A DNA stretch of 64,000 bases from Flavisolibacter longurius (GCA_014163555.1 JACJGO010000029.1:1-64000), one strand, 5' to 3'. Shown: positions 10,401 to 19,797, numbered from the stretch's first letter. The notes: generated by a model from the sequence alone, not told the origin. Program-made: numbers and translations.

Positions 10401-13334
10401 CTTCAGATCATCACCGTATTCGTACAAGATAATAACAGATGCCTCATTGTAGATTTCCTTGAATCCTGCGTCGTTTTTCAGTGCTTTTAATTCTCCAGCC
10501 GTTTTTACCTGGCTGATCTTCCTGATCAGGGAAAGGTATCCCTCGATCTTCGCCTTGGCTTGTTCCACCCTTTTTATGAACGAATAGAAGTTCCAGATAT
10601 CTTCCTGATAAGCATCAAAGGTTTTGATAAGCCATTTTTCGATTTCCTGCCAAGGTTTCGAAGTCAGCTTTTTCCACTCTTCTAGCAAGCCCTCCTTGAT
10701 TTTTTGCTTGAGTTTTCTCTCAAGACATTGCACGATACGTTTAGCCTGATCTTTTATGGCGGAATTGTCGCTTTTCAGATCTTTTAGTAGGCTATTGAAC
10801 GTGTTGATACCAAAACGCACACCGTAGTTGGCTTTCATTTCGTCAAGTGATACTTCATCACAACCTGCTGTTGCATTGTCCCAGAGATCACGCACTTCCT
10901 CAACATAAGGATCAACGCCCTGCATGACCGAACTTACAAGTTCATCAATCTCCTGGTCAAGGTTTGCCTTGAACGCATCTATCTGCGCCTCTGTTAGTTT
11001 CAGGTAATCGAATATGAGCTTTGCCTGTTGACGGATGCCTGTAAGCGTTGCGTCGGTTGTTGCGAGTATTTCCAGTAGTTTGTTGATCACACTGCGGTCA
11101 AACTGCTTATACACTGAATCAAAAAGTGCATACAAGATTTTATCGGTCTCTGTTGTCAGTTCATCCCAGTTGCGATCCCAAACTGCTATGAATTTTGCCA
11201 TCCCCATTTCTTCCACCTGCTGTTGCACGATTTTTAGTCGCTTGCCAAGCCCGGGAATCGCATTCAAATTTCCTTTCACCAGCGATTTCACCCGATGCAG
11301 CAATTCTGCCTTATTTGCCTCACTAGGAGCAATTCTAGCCAGTTTTAACCGGTAGTAAACCTCGTTCTTGTATCGGACACGCAGTGTTTGTATGTTCTGT
11401 TCACTGGTAAGGTTTTCAAGGTAGATGCGAATTTTTTGGATGGCGATGGCCGCGTTTTTCAAAGAAGCATCCACAGTATTTTCAGCAAGGAACAGATAGT
11501 CGTTCCAAAGATGATGCAATTGGTTTGCAATGTTTTGCACCAATCCATCATCCATCCTAAGTACGTCAGTTTTTGGTGCAACTGCCAGTGAATTTTTCTG
11601 ATGTTTGTAATTACCGTGTTTGAAATCTACAACTCCAGGTCTCACCTGGATCGGCGCCGGCAGTGTCTCCGCAATGGTCCTTGCCTTGGGAGGGGGGTAA
11701 AGAAAAACAGTATCAACAATTACCTTTTGAGAATCGTCTTTGTAGCTGCGCAGAAACCCTTGCACATGTTCTTGGCCGACAGCTTCAGCGCTGAAATTTG
11801 CTAATGTTTTATTGATGGCAGCGATCTTGTTTTGAATGGCAGTGGGAACGGCGGTGGTTTTTTTACCGGAAGGGTCAACAATATTTGCTGCGCCAAGCAG
11901 ATAATCAGTTGCCGGCAACACCAATGGCTCTGCATTTTGCGCTACAAACTTGCGACTATCGATGTGAAATATGGGTGTGGTATCAATGGTCACAGCACGA
12001 CTTTCCCTCTCCTCGTATTGCGAATACAGGTCCCACTGCGCAGGATCTAACTCCAGTGTCATGACGTGATAAATATCTTCAGTACCTAATTGTACAGGTT
12101 CTGATCGCAGTGCACATTTCAATGGCGTGGTGGAAAACCTATTTTTTGATTCTAACCAAGCACCTTTCGTAAGGCTATGCAACGTGTCAGGTGTTGATGT
12201 TTGCACCTTTACGATTCCATCTGGCGGCAGCCAGAAAGGTGAGTCTAGGGATTCGGCTGAATTTTGTGCAGTTAAGTTCACGCCGAATAGCTGCTTTTCT
12301 TTGCGATCCCAGTCGATGGTATCGTAAGAGAGTTCATGCAAGGTGGCGTTCATGACGTCGGCCAGCGAAAGGCCTTGAATTGTTTTTTCAAATCGGTTCG
12401 CAGGAGTTGGATCAATTAAGGACTGCAAGCCATTTCGGAAAGTCAATTCAAATCTATTTACGCTGGTTTTTACAACCGTGGGATAGCTGTTACTGTCCGA
12501 AATGTTTGGCATAATTAGCAGCGGGTCCTCTTGGTGAATCAGGTGTCTTACCCAAAAGGCCATGCCGTCTTCGTCGGGCTCCTTTTGCAGACATACCATT
12601 CCATTGGCCAAAGCAAACTGGTACTTAATCTGTAATTCTTTTTTGTTTGTAGTCATTTCCTGACTCATGTTTATAACATCAGGAAATACAGGTAGATAGT
12701 TTTTTTCCGGCACAACAAAAATGAAGCAACCACCAGACAAGGATATACGAATTCTGTCAAATAGCATTTTTTGATCAAATCCAATGGATTCGCCGCTAGC
12801 TCCCCCCGTTGGACCTGCTTTGATTTGAATGGAATCTCGAATGGAATAATGTTGATCGGGCCGGATAAATAAGTCGATACAACTATCGGCCAAGTTGATA
12901 GTGATGGCTTTCACGCCGATACGATCAATGACACCATTTAGGTGAATCGTAGCGTATCGTTCAAAATTGTTCCCAATGGTTCCTTCATAAACGAGTTTGT
13001 TTAATAAATCATTGACCGCGATAGCAAAATTAACTTCGTTACGATCGGATAAAACAGGAACAATACCGGTTATAGCCACCTTGTACAAAGTGACAGCTAG
13101 GCTTCCCGTGTACGACCCGGTGCGAGAGGCAACATTAATCCGGATCTGTGCACCTGATTTTACCATGACAGAAAACACGGCGTTGGCGCCAGAAAAATTA
13201 ACGTCTTCGGTAATGTTGATACGAAGACTGTTTGCCTGTAGCATCACAGTACCCACTGGCTTTGTCTGCCATAAAAGGGGGGTTTCTTTGCTTTCTTCCA
13301 GCTCGAGACGATTGCCTAAAACAAAAAATTTCAT
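7425..13334 (-). CDS. Giant protein with helical middle and amphipathic-beta C-terminus (1969 aa)
   Basis: A 1969-aa protein with three visible regions. Residues 1 to about 580 are beta-rich. About 590-1080 is highly charged and helical, with Leu/Lys/Glu patterns suggesting coiled coils. About 1200-1969 consists of alternating-hydrophobic strands that become Gly- and aromatic-rich toward the end, with repeated FGxYF and GAGVAF-like words. That last part recalls long amphipathic beta structures (AsmA/bridge-like lipid-transfer folds or DUF6603-type proteins), but this is a resemblance in texture only. There is no signal peptide. It is translated between a lipoprotein gene (22 bp upstream) and the 1858-aa gene (14 bp downstream), so the two giants are probably made together and may form one assembly. 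I do not recognise the family. Confidence 0.85.
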   Translation of the reverse strand: MKFFVLGNRLELEESKETPLLWQTKPVGTVMLQANSLRINITEDVNFSGANAVFSVMVKSGAQIRINVASRTGSYTGSLAVTLYKVAITGIVPVLSDRNEVNFAIAVNDLLNKLVYEGTIGNNFERYATIHLNGVIDRIGVKAITINLADSCIDLFIRPDQHYSIRDSIQIKAGPTGGASGESIGFDQKMLFDRIRISLSGGCFIFVVPEKNYLPVFPDVINMSQEMTTNKKELQIKYQFALANGMVCLQKEPDEDGMAFWVRHLIHQEDPLLIMPNISDSNSYPTVVKTSVNRFELTFRNGLQSLIDPTPANRFEKTIQGLSLADVMNATLHELSYDTIDWDRKEKQLFGVNLTAQNSAESLDSPFWLPPDGIVKVQTSTPDTLHSLTKGAWLESKNRFSTTPLKCALRSEPVQLGTEDIYHVMTLELDPAQWDLYSQYEERESRAVTIDTTPIFHIDSRKFVAQNAEPLVLPATDYLLGAANIVDPSGKKTTAVPTAIQNKIAAINKTLANFSAEAVGQEHVQGFLRSYKDDSQKVIVDTVFLYPPPKARTIAETLPAPIQVRPGVVDFKHGNYKHQKNSLAVAPKTDVLRMDDGLVQNIANQLHHLWNDYLFLAENTVDASLKNAAIAIQKIRIYLENLTSEQNIQTLRVRYKNEVYYRLKLARIAPSEANKAELLHRVKSLVKGNLNAIPGLGKRLKIVQQQVEEMGMAKFIAVWDRNWDELTTETDKILYALFDSVYKQFDRSVINKLLEILATTDATLTGIRQQAKLIFDYLKLTEAQIDAFKANLDQEIDELVSSVMQGVDPYVEEVRDLWDNATAGCDEVSLDEMKANYGVRFGINTFNSLLKDLKSDNSAIKDQAKRIVQCLERKLKQKIKEGLLEEWKKLTSKPWQEIEKWLIKTFDAYQEDIWNFYSFIKRVEQAKAKIEGYLSLIRKISQVKTAGELKALKNDAGFKEIYNEASVIILYEYGDDLKRLESIGQAEFNELVNKHWEKIVFVADTLQKLIDEYHFWKGIITKLKLAIEDVRFTITGFISDLEDDAQRRAMLRILVTYLLEKYQVNISLPDLRIDPPQYIVYSKHLSFNTSPGFKQQMENLLKKLHLQKLVLCKLGSDKQWDHSFSESSVYILKLGNDMNMPAILREINNSNKKPGLQDGPFNDQRPNTDTDSPLEQLIKDLHLDLLDAKWRGVFIYKPFADIRNDALLRDLIGKSSLQMAFAAIGGTSYGSASNLDVPFNIYARVKENAEKMDIDLGSGDERPDSQLTLVKFDALVKNTRLEKGEVLLQLDFQNVFGKEYEKDKQKIMIRGTIPAQAAGDNTPRDFEFGVTFHPEKVLDELPGFLDTLQLRGIRATRQAGRSVLEIDATLNFKPFEAIVNVQKLALKNFYIILPPSNNGSENPAGKPRGVNFDIGAIEFIIDKPRPIDFAGIELLPKGLGYIKRYEGDLARNFDNNVIWINAQPPMGHSFTYLKLDVQLGKLPSLGGVNAKDLKFEGVVGIKVKNSKPDPGKPFFGLTGLSAKEISIDLFRFISIYINELLIRNATIGKAANKTNVTFMGAKKIDLKILDWSPLGKNSNFSLAFFHNRPQIGSIEAKSSPKTAMIAAYSKKSGADLGIIRLYWILLANNLALDPGILNALLSPSSIANTDPVNDVMDRIFQGIQDSNEGHSFGDISFTSNTSWLFGASFSIADILDRCSFVLHDQYYYGIMLSSTQPWFKQLFGTDALSLAYIPGKTKQLDKFRIEMKLPMLDLMGPMQAGLIALEYGLNRDFLIDFGFPWKDGNHYLWHRTFSFAAGIFETRFGFYFEKRTDITVTGDKLVTIGAGVAFSYGYKVGARSPFAWAEAGISVTVILMGSVTFKFASGGNAITQFKGTLYKVEVIGVIGIYAYATGGINFWVLSAEIRAEVVAALAGHLIYLPSGNSSLTFSATLSVRYFASCRIKLGFVKITVKVAGSLSYGVSGRIGLN

Positions 13335-13356
13335 GGAAGTGGGTTAAAGGTGATGG

Positions 13357-14388
13357 CTATGGTTTCCGGAAGATTAAACGTTTGACCGAGGGGGGGAAAA
13401 TATTCGTAAGATCTTCTTCTACAATTGTTTTTTTATCTCCCGACCCGATTAGCATCAGATCGCTGGAAGCCCCATACTTTACTCTCCTGCCAGGCTCCGT
13501 ATCGTTGTTAACGATTAAGTAGCTGCCTCCGTATTTTTTAAACTTTATGCGTTTTAATATTCGTTCCTTGTCTTCATCATGCATGGGCACTCCAGAGTAA
13601 ATCCAATCATGTATCGACCAGCTGGCAAGTTGCGTTATGGATTGATTTTTAGAATAAAAGGCGGCGTCAACAAAGACCGAATACGACACGTAAGAAAAAA
13701 AGCGGTCTTCTAAAGCTGGACTGTAAAAAATTTCATTATTGTTTTTTCCCACGAGTTTTTCAGCAAAAAAACTCCGCTGGTGGTCGGGATAACTTTGCCG
13801 GGGTACAACGATTTCCTGGGTCGTCCTGTCTAAAGCAATCAATTGATCATAAAAAGTTCTATCACTAGCTAACAAATCGTTATTAAGAGACGTATAGTCA
13901 ACTTTAACTTTGGCTAAGGCGTTCGGTTTTGTATCCTGGATCACCCATAAATTATTCATTAAAAAATTCCACAGGTTTACCAAGGAGGACTCCGGAGGAA
14001 CGGTTCCAAAATTTTTCTTGCTATTAGTCGCGAGATAAGTTAGTAAAAAATCTTTTTCATAATTTTTCAACTTTCCTAGTGTCACACCATTTTTGTCTTT
14101 CTTTTTTGTGTCAATCATTCTAACCGGTATATCAAAAACGTAATGAAGCGGCATCAAGCTTGATTGACCGTAGGGCTGGGTTGCAGTAAAACAATCTATA
14201 TGAATGATGGTCCCCGGTTCAATTTTCCTTCGATAGTCAGTTGTACTTTGAGCGTACTGCCATACCGTACCCGGCATGGTATCATTGATGGTAAATGGGT
14301 CCCGTTGGGGGGGCCTCATACAAGAGAGGAACGTAAGTGTGATTAGCACGAGAGTCTGAAAAAGCAGGGCGTAAAATGTTTGCCTCAT
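13357..14388 (-). CDS. Predicted lipoprotein heading the giant-gene operon
   Basis: The likely start is the ATG at 14388, which places a typical signal peptide (basic start, hydrophobic run rich in L/I/T) before a lipobox ending in LSC at about residue 23. An upstream in-frame ATG at 14472 would bury this signal. The mature protein of about 320 aa begins Met-Arg-Pro-Pro and is likely anchored in the outer or inner membrane. Its body has no recognised motif; it is basic at the C-terminus, ending in IFRKP. It is followed by the 1969-aa gene after 22 bp and preceded by the multi-TM gene after about 100 bp, both on the same strand. It may tether the giant proteins to the envelope, which is inference from operon order only. 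Confidence 0.7.
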   Translation of the reverse strand: MRQTFYALLFQTLVLITLTFLSCMRPPQRDPFTINDTMPGTVWQYAQSTTDYRRKIEPGTIIHIDCFTATQPYGQSSLMPLHYVFDIPVRMIDTKKKDKNGVTLGKLKNYEKDFLLTYLATNSKKNFGTVPPESSLVNLWNFLMNNLWVIQDTKPNALAKVKVDYTSLNNDLLASDRTFYDQLIALDRTTQEIVVPRQSYPDHQRSFFAEKLVGKNNNEIFYSPALEDRFFSYVSYSVFVDAAFYSKNQSITQLASWSIHDWIYSGVPMHDEDKERILKRIKFKKYGGSYLIVNNDTEPGRRVKYGASSDLMLIGSGDKKTIVEEDLTNIFPPSVKRLIFRKP

Positions 14389-14489
14389 ACAGCAGCTTGA
14401 TATTTTGAAGAAGGTATAAATGCTTAAAATCTCACAAACGATTGAAAATATACATCTCCGATACATGCCCACCTGCGTCGAACTTATAA

Positions 14490-15815
14490 TTACTGTACCT
14501 TTAACTGGATTGTAATTATCTGCCCGCTTTTATCAATTACTTCATTACTTTCGCCTACTAGGGTAGTGTCAACAGTATCGCTCGGATTTGGCTTTCCTTT
14601 CCAAGTAACACTTACTTTATTATACTTATTCGCCTCTAGTACATTCACAACAAAATCAGTTTTTGAATTAGCTGAAAGGGGAACTGCATGCACCAGATCA
14701 CCTGTGCTGGTCGACTTTACTTCTACAACAGCAGTACGAAGCCCTTGAGAGGAGTTAAGAATATTTTGAACAATACTGTTGGGGACCGTGGTATCAAATT
14801 GAAGCTTTATTTGAATGGACGTAATAAGGGTTATAGGAAAAGTGTTCTCTCTGGCTTTAAATGCCAGGTAAGTTGCATTGCTAATGCCACTTAATGTTAA
14901 TATCGTAGCATCCAACTCTGGCAATTCATTTAACTTATCGCCGGGATTATTGTACTTATAAATATATATAATAATTGCAATGATTGTCCAGACAACATTT
15001 TGAAATCTATGTATTGATATTTCTTTTTTGTCAGAAAGAAGATCTTTGAAAAAACCTTCCGAGGGTTCATCCTGTACACGGGGCTTGTTTTGATTGATCT
15101 CAGTGAGGTCAAAGATTGCTCCAGTAATAAATGTGGCTGCCGAAATCCCCATTAATATCAGAGCAGTTTGGTTTAATGCATTGAAATTTCGTCGGTCCCA
15201 CAGAATTGCATATATATATATCGATCCTATAATAAATGTCCAAACAGCTAATTGTGTACGGGCTAATGAATAAGGAGGTTTAGCTTCACCATCGGCATTT
15301 TGGAATGCCAGGAAAATATTTTCCCGATTGATATTATCCCAATTACCAACTAAGTCTCTTAAAAAATCTGTGTGCCTTGCAAGGCTAAAAAACAACACGA
15401 AAATTATAAGTATAATTACTAACGATATTGCTTGGTTGGTAGCCAAGTTATAATTAGCTGTCTTAATTTGGACGATGTCTACAGTTAAGTTGTTACGCCA
15501 AGTACTGGAATCTTTCGGAGAAAGCTCACCGTTGTTTTCCCAAGCTTGTTTGAATAAGTCAAAGTCGCTTTTCAAACTGGGTGATGCATAATGGCTGTTT
15601 TTTATATGGTATTGTGTTTTTGTTATTCTTTCTAAGTTGACATTGTATCTATTTTCTTTCGTACAAATTTGTATGAAATGCTCTATATCATTTTCTATAT
15701 CATTGATTGATCCAGTTCCGCTATTTCTGGTCCAATAAACAAATAAGATAACTGCAAAAACAATACAGATAACTACTGTAAAAAAAACCTTTATTCTATT
15801 GCTTATAACTGACAT
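14490..15815 (-). CDS. Multi-TM membrane protein of unknown function
   Basis: The frame opens with TTG at 15866, but the ATG at 15815 gives a clean first transmembrane helix (residues about 9-28), so I prefer a 441-aa protein. Further hydrophobic segments lie at about 130-150, 190-210, 220-240, 270-290 and 300-320. Between TM2 and TM3 is a conserved-looking SLARTQLAVWT stretch, and a related HRFQNVVWT stretch precedes TM5, suggesting an internal duplication of a two-TM unit. The C-terminal 120 residues are soluble and beta-rich, resembling a small Ig-like domain. It is the first gene of the minus-strand cluster, about 100 bp upstream of the lipoprotein gene. I cannot assign a function. Confidence 0.7.
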   Translation of the reverse strand: MSVISNRIKVFFTVVICIVFAVILFVYWTRNSGTGSINDIENDIEHFIQICTKENRYNVNLERITKTQYHIKNSHYASPSLKSDFDLFKQAWENNGELSPKDSSTWRNNLTVDIVQIKTANYNLATNQAISLVIILIIFVLFFSLARHTDFLRDLVGNWDNINRENIFLAFQNADGEAKPPYSLARTQLAVWTFIIGSIYIYAILWDRRNFNALNQTALILMGISAATFITGAIFDLTEINQNKPRVQDEPSEGFFKDLLSDKKEISIHRFQNVVWTIIAIIIYIYKYNNPGDKLNELPELDATILTLSGISNATYLAFKARENTFPITLITSIQIKLQFDTTVPNSIVQNILNSSQGLRTAVVEVKSTSTGDLVHAVPLSANSKTDFVVNVLEANKYNKVSVTWKGKPNPSDTVDTTLVGESNEVIDKSGQIITIQLKVQ

Positions 15816-16704
15816 ATAAGAGAAGTATTGCAGATATACTGTGTTCAAGGTGAGCTTTTCTATCAAAGAGTAATATTCTGTTTGAAGTCAACGATTACTT
15901 AACGAGTTGATGTGAAAGCACTTGCAGTTTAGTTGTTTTTTTGTAAGTGATTTTTGAACAGAGGGCGACTGTGATACAGTCAATATCAAATTTTTAGGAT
16001 TCTTCATTTTCTTCATAACTATTTATACCGCTTAAACAATCATTTGCAAAAGCAAAACTTCAACAGAAGTTGCATGTTCGCTATAAGTTAATCATAGGAA
16101 CTAGGAGCAATGAAAAACATCGAAGTATATCAATAGTTACGGAAAAAACGCACTGTTTCTATGAGCACAATCGTGAGTATTAAAAATAGGGAGGTGAAAT
16201 TAAAGTGAAGACTACGACAAGTTTTCTATCATAGCGCAGTTAATTTCATGGCCTTAAATTAAGCTTTATATTAGAATAAACAAACTTTTGAATTTTTTTA
16301 AAACAGAAGTTTTCAAGAATACTGAGAAATGAATTTCCTCATAAATCAGCTATTAAAAGACTAAAGATTTTGCTTTTGAACTACAGCAGGTATTTCAATT
16401 GATGCAATAATTTAATCATATAAAGCGACGAGCTTGATGAAAACGAAAGCGATCTTGTGTATACAAAAGCGCAAAGAAACCTCATGATATAAGTGATTAC
16501 TTAGGCAGATTACTCGATTTAAACAATCATCAAATCCGTGTATTGGATATCCTGCGTGGCCGATGTGTCACCTTCGGCCATATGAAAAAGTTAAGGACAA
16601 TACACCTACCCTACACGAAACCTACCAATAATATATTATTTAGTATCCTGACGTCTTGTTATCAAATATTTAATATATATTTATTTCAAATCAAACTACT
16701 AATA
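15816..16704. other. AT-rich divergent intergenic region
   Basis: About 890 bases between divergent genes; it must hold promoters for both sides. A plus-strand frame is open from before 16543 into the 86-aa gene at 16705, but the extra N-terminal residues do not look like a domain. I see no RNA gene, repeat array or transposase in it. Confidence 0.4.
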
Positions 16705-16965
16705 ATGGACAACACAGACGAACTAAAACAGCGTTATCCTCATTGTGAAGTTACCTCGAAGCCCCACTTATTCTCACATGTAGCAGAAGAAGACATGCCC
16801 TTCTTCTGTTCTGGAATACAACAAGGCCGCCCTCAAGATGGAATGCTTTCAAAGGGAGAAAAAGTCGTCGTCAAAACAAATGATGATCCACATCGACCAT
16901 GGATTGTTAATAAAGATGGGATAGTTGCACAGGTGCAAGGCAAACTTCGTTCCATACCTTTATAG
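16705..16965 (+). CDS. Small hypothetical protein (86 aa)
   Basis: Reading from the ATG at 16705 gives an acidic-to-neutral 86-aa protein. The frame is open further upstream with a TTG at 16543, but that extension is hydrophobic and low-complexity and is probably not translated. The body contains a GEKVVVK strand and a short Pro-His-Arg-Pro-Trp segment, compatible with a small beta-barrel such as an SH3-like fold; this is only a texture argument. The next gene starts 240 bp downstream. Existence is moderately likely, function unknown. Confidence 0.45.
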   Translation: MDNTDELKQRYPHCEVTSKPHLFSHVAEEDMPFFCSGIQQGRPQDGMLSKGEKVVVKTNDDPHRPWIVNKDGIVAQVQGKLRSIPL

Positions 16966-17205
16966 ATATTACAGACTGCAAGAAACAGCATCAAACAGTG
17001 AGCAGTATTCAGCTTAATCTATTACACACCGCATTTTCGGTTTTGTATTTTTTACGGTGGCAAAATGGCGGAATATACTCTTGTATTTTGTCCTTATATA
17101 TCGATCTAGTGGAAAGAACACATTTGTTTGAACGCTTGTATTCCCAGGCTATCGGTAAGCTGTAGATGCTGCCGACGAGTTAATCAATTTAATCACCAGT
17201 CAACC

Positions 17206-18681
17206 ATGAAACTAACCAAAACTTTAAACAAAACGATTGCAGACTTTTGCAAGAACAAGTTCATTGGAGCTGAGGAGAACCATTGCGCACATTTTGTATG
17301 TCACGTACTGGAAATAGACTCAGGCTACGACTGTAAAACGCACAAGAATGGCAGCCATCCCGGCGCATGCATACGTGTCCAGAATCTCTTCGCAGAGTGT
17401 CCGCAAGTAGACAATTGGAACAATGCACCTCAGGGCATGAAGATTGTGTTCGTCACCGACAAGTCGAACGTCAATCTCACCACGCATACAATGCGCAACG
17501 TTCCCAAAAAGCATGTTGGCATTTTTTCTGAAGGACATGTTTACCACTACTCAAACACACAGGATGTTGTAATTCGGCAGACTCCGACAGATTTTCTTGC
17601 ACGTTTTCAGGGGGCATACGGTGGTAATCAAGGATTGTTTTTTGGCACATTTCCTCCCGCTGCAAAGGTGCCTGATGCAGAAACAGAGGCTCCGTCTGTT
17701 ACAGATTTTGTAACTACGTTTAATCTCACGCCCGTGGAACCAGAGCCGTCAATTCGACAGGTAACTGTTTCAGCTGGCAAATTTGATTATTTTGCAAAGC
17801 TTCCGGAGGTCGCAGAGTATTATGTTGCAAGCAATACAAAGTATAAATCGCTTCAAGGACTTTGGCAGCCAACAAGCAAGCTTAATGGCCCACGTTACAC
17901 TATTGCTGCCTTTGCCGGAGAGTACGAAACTGTGGCCGGAATGCTCGGTGTCATCTCAGCAGGTGAAAGTAACGGTTACTTCAATCGGCTGAACACTTAT
18001 GACCGTGCGGCATTCACCTTCAGATTTTTTCAACTTGCTGCTCACACTCCAAATGACAATCTTATCCTTTTGTTTAGGAGAGCGGCAGCCGAGAATTCCA
18101 CGTTTCAAACGTTGTTTCCTAACTTGAAGCTGGTCGACGGCGTTCTTCACCGTGACCTCGGCACTCACACGGTCAGCGTTGAGAATCAATACCCGCGGCC
18201 TAACCACTCGAGTGAGCAGAATCTGAAGGATTTTATGACATACCTAAACGCCGATGGCACAACCATTGATACCAGGGAATTATCCACCTCTGCTCGACTC
18301 GTCCATCTAGCGAATTCGGACGAAGCATTCAACCAGCTGCAAGTAAGTGTCGCAGCACAGATAACTATGAGGAAGCTGAGGAACGCATACAGTGTCTGGT
18401 ATAACCTAAACGGTGTTTCAGATCTAATATGCACTGCGATTGCAGACATCCATCACCAAGGCCGGGGCACGAAAACCGAGGTTCGGAACGCTCTTTCTTC
18501 GGCTGACACGGTTCAGGGGAAAATAAGCGCACTATGCAAAATCGGCGAAGCCAAATATGCTGAACGTTGTGCGACTTTGAAGACGATGCTGGCTAAGGCG
18601 GAAGCGGATGAGCACTTAGGAATATCCGTGTTCGATAAGGCTAGTGGCCTTTTTAAGCCGAAACAAGGCTGGCTTGCCTAG
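17206..18681 (+). CDS. Probable peptidoglycan-directed enzyme: cysteine amidase/peptidase plus muramidase-like domain
   Basis: From the ATG at 17206 the protein is 491 aa. The first 150 residues have the NlpC/P60-CHAP signature: Cys27 in NHCAHFVC near the N-terminus, then His103 in KKHVGIF followed by aromatic strands. Cys-before-His is the normal order of that papain-like fold, whose members cut amide bonds in peptidoglycan or other amides. After a linker (about 150-190) a second domain of about 270 residues contains SAGESNGYFNRLNTYD and QLAAHT motifs. The Glu in SAGES sits where lysozyme-like hydrolases carry their catalytic acid, so a cell-wall glycosidase is plausible. There is no signal peptide, which for a wall hydrolase suggests release by lysis or use as a translocated effector. 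It stands alone, with about 190 bp before the next gene. Confidence 0.6.
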   Translation: MKLTKTLNKTIADFCKNKFIGAEENHCAHFVCHVLEIDSGYDCKTHKNGSHPGACIRVQNLFAECPQVDNWNNAPQGMKIVFVTDKSNVNLTTHTMRNVPKKHVGIFSEGHVYHYSNTQDVVIRQTPTDFLARFQGAYGGNQGLFFGTFPPAAKVPDAETEAPSVTDFVTTFNLTPVEPEPSIRQVTVSAGKFDYFAKLPEVAEYYVASNTKYKSLQGLWQPTSKLNGPRYTIAAFAGEYETVAGMLGVISAGESNGYFNRLNTYDRAAFTFRFFQLAAHTPNDNLILLFRRAAAENSTFQTLFPNLKLVDGVLHRDLGTHTVSVENQYPRPNHSSEQNLKDFMTYLNADGTTIDTRELSTSARLVHLANSDEAFNQLQVSVAAQITMRKLRNAYSVWYNLNGVSDLICTAIADIHHQGRGTKTEVRNALSSADTVQGKISALCKIGEAKYAERCATLKTMLAKAEADEHLGISVFDKASGLFKPKQGWLA

Positions 18682-18740
18682 ATGCGGCAAATCCTTTATT
18701 AGCATTCGGAGCCTTGATCCTATGCTGGGAGGGCTGAGTT

Positions 18741-18829
18741 GTATTAACGAAACGCCTTAATACAAAAAACGAAATAAGCAAGTAATGGAAATGAACAACT
18801 TAGAAAAAAAGAGAAGTTTCGGCTAATAC
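18741..18829 (+). repeat. attC-like inverted repeat (candidate recombination site)
   Basis: The left arm GTATTAACGAAAC (18741-18753) and right arm GTTTCGGCTAATAC (18816-18829) are imperfect inverted repeats, separated by 62 bases. It sits after one orphan gene and just before the next, as an integron attC site would. The left arm has a TTAAC core word, but the right arm lacks a canonical GTTRRRY, so the call is tentative. Confidence 0.35.
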
Positions 18830-18868
18830 CTTAATACTACTGTTGTGTGATATTAAATCCTAAATTCA

Positions 18869-19672
18869 ATGTTCTCTAATACTGGGAATTTATCCTTATA
18901 CTTGGGAATATTCTTCATAATAATTTCTTTCATCGGAATAGTATTTATCTATTTTGTGGTCAAGAAAAATACTATAGAGAAGGAGAAACTTGATAAAGTA
19001 ATTGAATTAGGTAAATGGTTTATTGTTTCAGTTGCAATTGTATTGTCTACCTCGATAGTTAATGATGCATTTAGAGAAAGAGAACAGGATTTGAAAGAAA
19101 TAGATGTATTTGACAAGTATGTTACTACTGTAACAAAAGCGAATGGAATTGAGGAAACTTGGTTACTGTGCGAATATTTTGCTATTGTGTCACCGGAAGG
19201 AGCTATGCAAGATTCATGGAAAAGGTATAGGGACACAATTCAACCAAGGTATATCGAGTTTAAAATCAATAATAAGAGAATTGATAGCCTCAAAAATTCT
19301 AATATTGATACAGCAGGCGCAAAAATTTTAGATAGCCTTACTCGAAGAAATAACGAAATAGACGCAACTTTTTCCTTTGAAAGCCCTAAAGTAAAAAGAG
19401 AAGAGACAGAGTGGGTGATAATAGCTGGAGGTTTTGTAAATGCTGATGACGCAAAAGACAAAGTTTCAGAAGCCATTAAAATGAATTATGCTGCTGATGT
19501 TTACAGAAAGAACAACGCATATAGGACAGTTATAGGACCTTTTGTACGACAAAGGGAAGCGTTTTTAGCCCTACCAGATATAAAAAAGATAAGCAAGGAC
19601 GCTTATGTTGTGAGGCTTAATTCCTGGTGTGAAAATGCTATAATAAAGAATGATATAATTCACTGTCCGTAA
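18869..19672 (+). CDS. Membrane-anchored SPOR-domain protein
   Basis: A 267-aa protein with two N-terminal transmembrane helices (about 7-29 and 45-65). A charged helical middle (about 70-175) follows, then a C-terminal SPOR-like domain (about 180-260). The domain shows the expected pattern: WVIIAGGF strand, Ala-rich helix, the YRTVIGPF strand-turn and a final AYVVRL strand. SPOR domains bind glycan strands lacking stem peptides at division sites, so a role near the septum or in wall sensing is likely. The gene is flanked on both sides by attC-like inverted repeats, which suggests it moves as a cassette. ATG at 18869 is the only start that keeps TM1. Confidence 0.6.
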   Translation: MFSNTGNLSLYLGIFFIIISFIGIVFIYFVVKKNTIEKEKLDKVIELGKWFIVSVAIVLSTSIVNDAFREREQDLKEIDVFDKYVTTVTKANGIEETWLLCEYFAIVSPEGAMQDSWKRYRDTIQPRYIEFKINNKRIDSLKNSNIDTAGAKILDSLTRRNNEIDATFSFESPKVKREETEWVIIAGGFVNADDAKDKVSEAIKMNYAADVYRKNNAYRTVIGPFVRQREAFLALPDIKKISKDAYVVRLNSWCENAIIKNDIIHCP

Positions 19673-19686
19673 CATCACACAACATG

Positions 19687-19797
19687 GGTATTTATGCAAG
19701 TGTGGCAGGACGTTATAAATTAAGCGGACGAATATCACGGCATCTGCATATTTTCAATCAGCAGGAGTGCTGCCAATCCCACCCCTGCATAAATACC
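19687..19797 (+). repeat. attC-like hairpin site
   Basis: A perfect 12-bp inverted repeat, GGTATTTATGCA at 19687-19698 and TGCATAAATACC at 19786-19797, continues inward with partial GTGG/CCAC complementarity. Outside it are a GTAAC word (overlapping the upstream stop) and CGTTAGCT (19802-19809). This order of outer core words and inner complementary arms is the architecture of integron attC sites, here about 140 bp overall. It directly follows the SPOR gene stop and precedes the next orphan gene. No integron integrase is in the window. Confidence 0.5.
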
